Assembly: GCA_963921195.1 (NCBI GenBank)
Contig: OY992537.1
Span: 128,300,694 to 128,364,693, forward strand
Direction of reading: 5' to 3'
DNA: 64,000 bases
Source: Pegoplata infirma
Taxonomy: Eukaryota > Arthropoda > Insecta > Diptera > Anthomyiidae
Shown: one piece after another, positions 58,091 to 64,000 of the stretch
How the letters are laid out: each line of letters starts with the position of its first letter
How positions within the stretch are numbered: the stretch's first letter is position 1
The notes under the pieces: generated by a model
What the model was told of the DNA's origin: nothing
Database searches by the model: none
The model's input: only the letters and a program-made list of their open reading frames with translations
Program-made: the position numbers and the translations under genes

Positions 58091-59748
58091 CAGTGCCGGT
58101 CAAAAAAATAGCACCAATGACAAAATCTCTATTCATCCAATTAAAACAAAATATTATGTGTGTATTCGTTTAAAGTAAATATGTTATACTCTTATACTAA
58201 GTATATACCCCTTAAATGTTTTTACTTTTTCCAAAAATTGTGGACGGTTCTTTTTTAATGTTCGATATTTAAAAAAAACTCTGAATCAGTGCAGTCAATA
58301 AAATAGCACCGAATGACAAAATTTCATTAAAAAAATTAATATTGTTTAAATTATTAAAATTAAAGTGTTAAATACTAGAGGAAGATAGTTTTAATTTATA
58401 AAAAAATTAATTCATTACAAAATTTGATGTTTATTTTCATAAAAATAAGACGTGGAAAGCATTACACTCCTCAAAAACGTGCTTTTGTAAAAAATATAAT
58501 TTCTGAACATAAACCATATTCTGAATCAGGAAAATTAGTTGGATGCGTTTATAAAATGATTGAAAATTTAACAAAATTAACTTTAGAGCTTGAAAAACTT
58601 AGTCACAAGCGACGTTTGTCACCATAAGTGGTTAGGTGTTCGTAAAGACAATGGAAGAAGGCCCCATTTACGGCAGCTCTAGAGCTAAAAAAGGACAGCA
58701 AATGCTGAAAATGTTCGTCGAAGATTACAAAACAACAACATTAACGCTTGTAGATTCGAAAAAGTGCCCCTATTCTCACTTAAGCATGCTGCAAGTCGTT
58801 TGAAGTTTGCTAACAGTAACTCAGAATGACCAGCTTAAAAGTGGATCAATGTTCTATAGACAAATGAATCCATTGTTGTTTTATTTGGAGATATGGGATT
58901 ACATACCTATGTCAGAAGACCCTATAACGCGGATTTCAATCCAAAATTCGAAATAAAAATAACTTAAAATGGTGCTTATGTTGTGGGGGATATTTTTCTA
59001 CTGTGGAGTGGGGTTCATATATTGGACCATGGCTCACATATTGGACTAGGACAATCGTGGATATACACTTAACGTTTATATCCTCCAGAAAGTAATGTTA
59101 CTATAAGTTTCTGAGCAAATGCCACTAATTTAGGTCTTTTAACACGTCAATTACCCAAAGCATGACGGGAAATTGGCAAAAAATTGGTTCTGGACAATAA
59201 AGTACACGTGATGGAATGACCTGGTCAGTCCCCAGACCTAGATCAAATCGATAGTTAATGGACAGATATAGAGAAGGGAGTGTCTCGAATACAACCAACT
59301 TGTAATGAAGCCCTTTGGTTGGCTGTTCAGCAAATCTGGAACTCAATTTCGAATTAAAGATCCCAAAATCTCGTGAATTCGGTACAATAACGTTGTACAG
59401 AGGTAATTGTCAACAATGAGCACTCGACAATTTTTTTTTTATTATTTAAAGATATCACAACAATACTGAATTCATAATCCATTCATTTTTTAAATTTAAG
59501 AATTTAATTTTAATACAAAAAGTACTGTGGTGCTATTTTTTTGACTGAGTCTTTTTGAAGTTTTTTTAAAAACTCTGAAAATTTTTAATGAAATAAAAAA
59601 CCATATTAGGCTTTTCTTATGTAATATTGTTTCACACTCTTGTAAGTAACTTATGACACGTTTTCAGTGACATAAGTTTTAATTGTTAAAAAAAAACCAA
59701 CGAAGAAAATTTTGTTTTATCCTGGTGCTATTTTTTTGACCGCAGCTG
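58091..59748 (+). mobile_element. Tc1-like transposon, decayed (1658 bp), IR/DR type
   Basis: Outer ends CAGTGCCGGTCAAAAAAATA and (inverted) CAGCTGCGGTCAAAAAAATA sit between TA dinucleotides (58089-58090 and 59749-59750). Second copies of the end motif lie inside on both sides (near 58289, AGTCAATAAAATAGCACC; near 59532, GGTGCTATTTTTTTGACT), the inverted/direct repeat layout of some Tc1-like elements. It carries a broken transposase. Confidence 0.85.
58424..59362 (+). pseudogene. Tc1-like transposase pseudogene
   Basis: The start frame reads RRGKHYTPQKRAFVKNIISE, then GKLVGCVYK, the paired helix-turn-helix that binds the ends. After frameshifts it reads VLWTDESIVLFGDMGLHTYV (second strand of the DDE core with Asp and the ESIV segment) and GQSPDLDQIDS near 59225 (the .QSPDLNPIE block holding the catalytic Asp). 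Several stops and shifts separate these. Length between ends matches a transposase of about 340 residues. Non-functional. Confidence 0.8.
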
Positions 59749-59800
59749 TATATAAGTTACGAAGTTTAATAAGAACGAGATGTGATGATGTCGTGAACGT

Positions 59801-60256
59801 AGTAACAACTAACTCTTTATTTAATTCTTTTTCTTTTTATAAACTTAATTTGCTTACTTCATAATTGATATATTTTAACCTAATTTAATATTTGCTTATT
59901 TTCAATAATATAATTTTAATTATTTGCTTATTGTTAATATTAATAAAAGCTTAATTTACAATATTTGTTTAAATATAATTTTGATTATTTGTTTATTAAT
60001 CAAATACCGTAGTTGGTTGAACTCTAGTGTGTTATTGTTGTTGTGAAAGAATAAGGTTCTTGTGTTAGCAGTTTTTAAAGTTGCAATATAATTTACTCTA
60101 GTGTGTTATTGTTGTTGTGAAAGAATAAGGTTCTTGTGTTAGCAGTTTTTAAAGTAAGTGTGGTTTGTTGCAATATAATTTACTCTAGTGTGTTATTGTT
60201 GTTGTGAAGGTATAAAGTTCTCATGTTATTAGTGGTATTCGCTGGATGTGTTAACT
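59801..60256 (-). repeat. Probable 3' LTR of the errantivirus (about 456 bp)
   Basis: The start on the minus strand is AGTTAACACATCC, right after the polypurine tract. The end is placed at 59801 because AGTAACAACTAAC there mirrors the start and ACGT (59797-59800) outside it would be an alternating purine-pyrimidine 4-bp target. The second LTR is outside the window, so this end is not proved. It holds a three-copy tandem repeat. Confidence 0.6.
60021..60240. repeat. Tandem repeat in the LTR (three copies)
   Basis: Copies begin at 60021, 60095 and 60182 with ACTCTAGTGTGTTATTGTTG. The periods are 74 and 87 bp because the second copy has an extra 13 bp (TAAGTGTGGTTTG). The third is diverged and truncated. 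They lie in the U3-proximal part of the LTR, where enhancers normally sit. Confidence 0.85.
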
Positions 60257-60267
60257 CCCCCCTTCTC
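60257..60267 (-). other. Polypurine tract
   Basis: On the minus strand GAGAAGGGGGG sits directly before the LTR start. It would prime plus-strand DNA synthesis. Confidence 0.8.
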
Positions 60268-60306
60268 AAGTATCAGTGTCCCACTGATCAATTAAAAGCT
60301 AAATTT

Positions 60307-61758
60307 TCATGGGTAATCTATTTTGATTTCAGGAAAATTTACCGAAGGTGGAAATTTTACCGATCTTTGGCGATTCTTACATTTTGAATATAATTGAATA
60401 GTTAGCATTATTGAAAAACCAATTAGAAGCAAAATGTAATTAGAACCTATGGAAACTAGTCCTTTATATGAAAGGTTATCTATGTTCTCAATGTTCTTGA
60501 GATGAAGATGGTGAAGGTATTGTAAATCCAACTTGACTTCTTTCGCGGTCAAGTTGCCCTGTAATATTGGTGGAAGAATCTGAAAAGACGTTGTTTGCCA
60601 ATTTGAATAGCTGACATTATTGAGAATGACAGTTTCGTTGAAAAAATTAATAATATAGGTGCCGTTCAGAGTTTGCGAGGTATTACTGTAAGTAAGGTTT
60701 CCAACATAATTTGTTAGGAATACTGTACCTTCCGACAGAAGCTCGATTATCGGTTGCCTTTCCATTTGGTATTCGCATGTAGCGTTTTCTCCGTTAAGTA
60801 TGTTGAAGATACACTGGTTTGAATCTAAGATTTCAACTTGGTGTGACTTACATATTATAACTTCTTCAATTACCATGCAGTTCTCCTTAATTCCATATTT
60901 TTCCGTTCGGGATACGAGTAGGTTCGTGAAGCTAAGATATATTCTCTTATTATTTCTTACTGTTGATCGAAGGATAACGTTATTGAACATAGTGTCATCC
61001 GTTTGAGGTAATGAAATGATATATAATAATAGAGAGTCCTTAACAACCATTGAAGGTTCGACAAATTCGAGAGCCTGTATTTCGTTTTTGTATGGAAGCG
61101 TTTCGGTTTGCGATATTATGTTTGCGATATCCCCTTTGTCCAATATTTGTGAATGTACTATACCTTTTTTTGCAAGCTGACTTGCCATTACAATTTGAGA
61201 TATCTCATCCATTATTAGTCCAAGTCTATTAAAGAGAATTTGAGCGTGTCTGATAGTGTCATTTGTATTTACCTCAGCAACAACCCTATTGTAATCATCC
61301 AATAAATTATTAGTTGTTTTAATCAAGTATTCGTTGATGGTGTATTGTTTGTTATTATTTCTTATAACATTATCAGTTTGACTTAGAATTTTGTCCCAAT
61401 CAGTAGCATCAGGGTTGCCAGCTATCCACTTCCAGGCGGATCCGATCCAATTTATAGACCTTTTACTTCTAGTTGAATTCTTGACGTGTAGTTGGTCTAA
61501 CAAGTTTCCTATTTTGGTGAGTTGATGCTCTATTTGTAAACCCAACGTTCTTGTATTCCTTATTTCAAAATGAAGTGTAGATTTAATTTGAGTGACAATT
61601 TGTTCATATTCTTTTAGGTTTATTGTGTGTATTATTTTGTAATTTCCGTAGCTGATTTTTCCGATACCTTGTTTTATTTCAACTATTGGGCTGTTATATT
61701 CGTAAATATCCACAGTTGCCTTGGTGTAGTGTATTAGTAGCCTGAAATGAGAGTTCAA
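60307..61758 (-). CDS. env: Errantivirus envelope glycoprotein
   Basis: An open frame of 483 codons beginning, by frame only, at a TTG. No ATG occurs until residue 187 or later, so initiation must come from an upstream exon. Residues 97-100 are RSKR, a furin-type site, followed by SINWIGSAWKWIAG, the conserved start of the fusion subunit in the 17.6/ZAM-like envs. Many N-glycosylation sequons lie at about 355-405, and a membrane anchor at about 438-456 is followed by a basic cytoplasmic tail. The fold is expected to be of the baculovirus F class I type. The first residues overlap the pol end, but the true env exon probably starts at the splice acceptor at 61741. No internal stop. Confidence 0.88.
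   Translation of the reverse strand: MNSHFRLLIHYTKATVDIYEYNSPIVEIKQGIGKISYGNYKIIHTINLKEYEQIVTQIKSTLHFEIRNTRTLGLQIEHQLTKIGNLLDQLHVKNSTRSKRSINWIGSAWKWIAGNPDATDWDKILSQTDNVIRNNNKQYTINEYLIKTTNNLLDDYNRVVAEVNTNDTIRHAQILFNRLGLIMDEISQIVMASQLAKKGIVHSQILDKGDIANIISQTETLPYKNEIQALEFVEPSMVVKDSLLLYIISLPQTDDTMFNNVILRSTVRNNKRIYLSFTNLLVSRTEKYGIKENCMVIEEVIICKSHQVEILDSNQCIFNILNGENATCEYQMERQPIIELLSEGTVFLTNYVGNLTYSNTSQTLNGTYIINFFNETVILNNVSYSNWQTTSFQILPPILQGNLTAKEVKLDLQYLHHLHLKNIENIDNLSYKGLVSIGSNYILLLIGFSIMLTIQLYSKCKNRQRSVKFPPSVNFPEIKIDYP
61741..61756 (-). promoter_or_regulatory. 3' splice site for env mRNA
   Basis: The minus strand reads TTGAACTCTCATTTCAG and then G at 61741, a good pyrimidine-rich acceptor exactly at the pol/env junction. 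In gypsy, env is made from a spliced subgenomic RNA. The matching donor would be upstream of 64000. Confidence 0.65.
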
Positions 61759-64000
61759 TTTTTTAGATGAGACTTATGAATTTTTTTGTTGTCGGTGGTA
61801 GTGATTGTAACTTTATTGTCTTTTTCAACAATTTGCTTGACAAATAAGGGTTTGTCCTTTTCTTTAATTTGTTTATTTTTTTTGAAAACAGTAGCTCCAG
61901 GATCATATTTCCTTGGCTTTTGTTTCTTCGCATTTTGCCTGTAGAGTTGCATTTTCTGGTTTCTGACTATTTCATTTCTTAAATCTTTATTTACAATTTC
62001 TTTGAAATCTGCTAAATTTTGGTAATTAATTCTTTCTGCTCGATTAAAGAATATATCAACAGGTTTCTTTTTAGTTACAGAGTGTACTGTATTGTTATAT
62101 CCGTCGACCGTAATATTGATTAATTCCTTAATAGAAAAATCCGGATATTCATCACGAAGACACCTTAACATTTCGATGATTGTAGAATGGACTCTTTCGA
62201 TTGTACCATTCACTTCACTTTTTTGTGGGGGTGCGAAATATGTTTCGATTCCCAGACCTTCTATATAATTTAGGACTATAGGACTAATGAAACTACCTTC
62301 ATTATCCATTACAATTGTTTTGGGTGCAGAAAAGAAATGGAGCAATTTAATTATCTTATCGCGAATATGTAAAACCGATTTATTTTTTATGTGAAAGAAC
62401 TTTGCATATTTGGAAAATTTGTCGACGCATGTAATAAATTTTTCTTTCTGAATCTCCATTATGTCGATGTGTAATATCTCAGTAGGGTATGACGGAATCG
62501 GTGTTGGTTGTAATTCGGGTTTGGGTGAGTGCCTGTCGTATTTGTTCTTTTTACAGATTTCGCAATTTTTCGTATAATTCTTGATTAATTTCGTCATTTT
62601 CGGAAAATAATATTTTTCCAGAATTTGGTTTTTATTTTCCTCCGAACTTCTGTGTGCCCGCTTGTGTTCGTTTTGAATAATCACGAATTGCTGCTCCTCA
62701 TCTCTAATATCTTCTATTAATCTTTGTGTGATCCTTATCCGAAATTTGGAAAAATTTTCCCTACAGACTTCCTGCAATAGGACAAGGTTTTCCTCAGGAA
62801 TTTTAATTCCATTTAGTAGATTAGGATTTAACTTTTCTTTTAGGATTTGAATCAAGTTCTTTTTGTTGAGATTCCTGATTTTAACGTAGTGTCTGTGAAA
62901 GTTTTCATGCGGTTTTTCATAGTAGTTAGAGTCTAGTTTTTTTGAGAATAGTATTTGGTTTCTAAAAACATTCAGCGGAGCCTCGCAATGTGGTATGAGA
63001 GGAGTGCTGTCTTCATCGGCACTATGTTGGGAATTACCATCTGATGATGACAATACATTAATTTCAGGAGGTAATCTTGAAAGTGCATCCGCGACAACAT
63101 TTGTCTTTCCTGGTTTGTAAATAAGTTTATAATTATACTCCTCTATTCTGGCCTTCCATCTTTTGAGTTTCGCGTTGTTATTAGAATTACTCAATGCGAA
63201 TGTTAATGGCTGATGATCCGTTAGAATTTTTATTTCCTTGGCTCCATAGAGGTAAGAACGAAGCTTGTCCAGAGACCATATAATTGCCAACATTTCCTTC
63301 TCTATAGTGGAATAGATTTCTTCCGTTTTGTTAAGAGATCTAGACAAAAAGATGATTGGGCGATCTTTACCGAGTTCACCTTGTGAAAGAACAGCTCCTA
63401 TTGCATAGTTTGAAGCATCAGTGGTAAGGATGAATGGTTTCTCAAAGTTTGGAAACGCTAAGATTTCAGATGATGTAAGAAGTTCCTTTAAGCCATAAAA
63501 AGATTTCAGGGATTTATCGTCCAAGTTAACTGGAATTTTCTTGGACTGGCCAGCCTTAATTTGAGCGTTTTCCCCTCTTGTCAAGTTCGTCAAAGGCTTC
63601 GCTATTGCTGCAAAATCCTTAATGAATCTTCTATAGTAAGATGCCAATCCTAGGAAGCTTTTTAAATCTTTTAAGTTCTTAGGAGGAGGAATTTGCTGTA
63701 TCGCAGCGATCTTTGCTGGGTCCGGTTGTATACCACCTTGTGATACAACATGCCCAAGAAATTCTACGCTTTCTTTTAAAAATTTAGACTTTTCAAGATT
63801 TACCTTCAAATTAGCTTCACTTAATAAAGAGAATACTTGTCTCAAATTATTGTTATGCTCACTTCTGTCCTTGCCAAATATGATTATATCATCAATATAA
63901 ACATAGCAGGCTTTTCCTAGTAATGGATGTAGTACGTCATTCATCATTCGTTGAAAAATCGCAGGTGCATTTTTCAGACCAAACGGTAGCCTTACGAATT
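61755..64000 (-). CDS. pol: Errantivirus Pol, RT palm to integrase (5' partial)
   Basis: The frame is open to the window edge; from there it reads FVRLPFGLKNAPAIFQR into the counted Met at 63947. Residues are numbered from that Met. RT active site YIDD is at 17-20, then the thumb (FLGLASYYRRFI). RNase H has Asp177, Glu216/218, Asp244 and Asp287. Integrase has a HHCC zinc site (H428, H432, C462, C465) and a DD35E core (Asp495, Asp548, Glu584). It ends in a basic tail with a stop at 61755. All expected catalytic residues are seen. It would copy the RNA genome and integrate it. Its N-terminal RT fingers, protease and gag are outside. Confidence 0.95.
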   Translation of the reverse strand, partial: FVRLPFGLKNAPAIFQRMMNDVLHPLLGKACYVYIDDIIIFGKDRSEHNNNLRQVFSLLSEANLKVNLEKSKFLKESVEFLGHVVSQGGIQPDPAKIAAIQQIPPPKNLKDLKSFLGLASYYRRFIKDFAAIAKPLTNLTRGENAQIKAGQSKKIPVNLDDKSLKSFYGLKELLTSSEILAFPNFEKPFILTTDASNYAIGAVLSQGELGKDRPIIFLSRSLNKTEEIYSTIEKEMLAIIWSLDKLRSYLYGAKEIKILTDHQPLTFALSNSNNNAKLKRWKARIEEYNYKLIYKPGKTNVVADALSRLPPEINVLSSSDGNSQHSADEDSTPLIPHCEAPLNVFRNQILFSKKLDSNYYEKPHENFHRHYVKIRNLNKKNLIQILKEKLNPNLLNGIKIPEENLVLLQEVCRENFSKFRIRITQRLIEDIRDEEQQFVIIQNEHKRAHRSSEENKNQILEKYYFPKMTKLIKNYTKNCEICKKNKYDRHSPKPELQPTPIPSYPTEILHIDIMEIQKEKFITCVDKFSKYAKFFHIKNKSVLHIRDKIIKLLHFFSAPKTIVMDNEGSFISPIVLNYIEGLGIETYFAPPQKSEVNGTIERVHSTIIEMLRCLRDEYPDFSIKELINITVDGYNNTVHSVTKKKPVDIFFNRAERINYQNLADFKEIVNKDLRNEIVRNQKMQLYRQNAKKQKPRKYDPGATVFKKNKQIKEKDKPLFVKQIVEKDNKVTITTTDNKKIHKSHLKN

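Larger units (their letters stand above)
59801..64000 (-). mobile_element. Errantivirus (gypsy group), 3' half, runs off the window
   Basis: On the minus strand: pol (RT to integrase), then env, a polypurine tract and a probable 3' LTR. Gene order, the spliced-type env and the AGTTAAC-type LTR start match insect errantiviruses (gypsy, 17.6, ZAM, Tom group). Gag, protease and the 5' LTR lie beyond 64000. The visible coding part has no stops, so this may be a fairly young copy. Confidence 0.88.

Overview
This 64 kb window is AT-rich, gene-poor repetitive DNA from a fly. Three things point to higher Diptera: short repeats resembling the DINE-1/INE-1 class, an insect errantivirus (gypsy group) with env, and an env-bearing BEL/Pao element like Drosophila roo. 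I found no convincing host protein-coding gene. Every long open frame with recognisable protein content belongs to a transposable element.

Layout. At 1-12 kb, fragments of an RNase H-bearing non-LTR retrotransposon (I/LOA-like LINE) are interrupted by nested DNA elements. One short inverted-repeat element at 455-2082 was itself hit by a hAT element (771-2037) that keeps the C-terminus of a transposase. Three more hAT-type elements with 8-bp target duplications follow (3087-3913, 4381-7003, 9398-11269). At 12.8-16.5 kb a dispersed repeat with tandem subunits ends in about 1.07 kb of uninterrupted ACAT. At 16.5-20 kb lie a TTAA-flanked piggyBac-like MITE and a TA-flanked CACTCAAAAA-type MITE carrying a tRNA-like segment.

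The centrepiece (21394-30112) is an almost complete BEL/Pao retrovirus-like element. It has two 324-bp LTRs that look identical by eye, a perfect 5-bp target duplication (GTGCC), gag-protease-RT-RNase H-integrase and, in the same uninterrupted frame, a class I fusion-type envelope with signal peptide, furin-like site and transmembrane anchor. Its gag is broken by one in-frame stop and one frame change. It landed in an older LINE copy.

At 30-50 kb there are many decayed LINE pieces on both strands, two hAT MITEs, a palindromic element with a 10-bp near-perfect target duplication, several DINE-1-like elements with (GTCC)n tracts, a 1.1-kb foldback nested in a TA-flanked MITE, and a GGATCC-rich tandem repeat. 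At 50-60 kb there is another long foldback, another DINE-1-like copy, a 16-bp minisatellite followed by a 145-bp tandem array, and a decayed Tc1-like transposon (58091-59748). The window closes with the 3' half of an errantivirus on the minus strand (59801-64000): a probable 3' LTR with internal tandem repeats, a polypurine tract, an env with a clear splice acceptor and no usable ATG near its start, and an open RT-RNase H-integrase frame that runs off the window edge.

No genes here cooperate in a host pathway. The functional units are the element-encoded polyproteins. Insertion order can be read from nesting: LINE fragments are oldest, MITE and hAT copies are intermediate, and the BEL element is the most recent.
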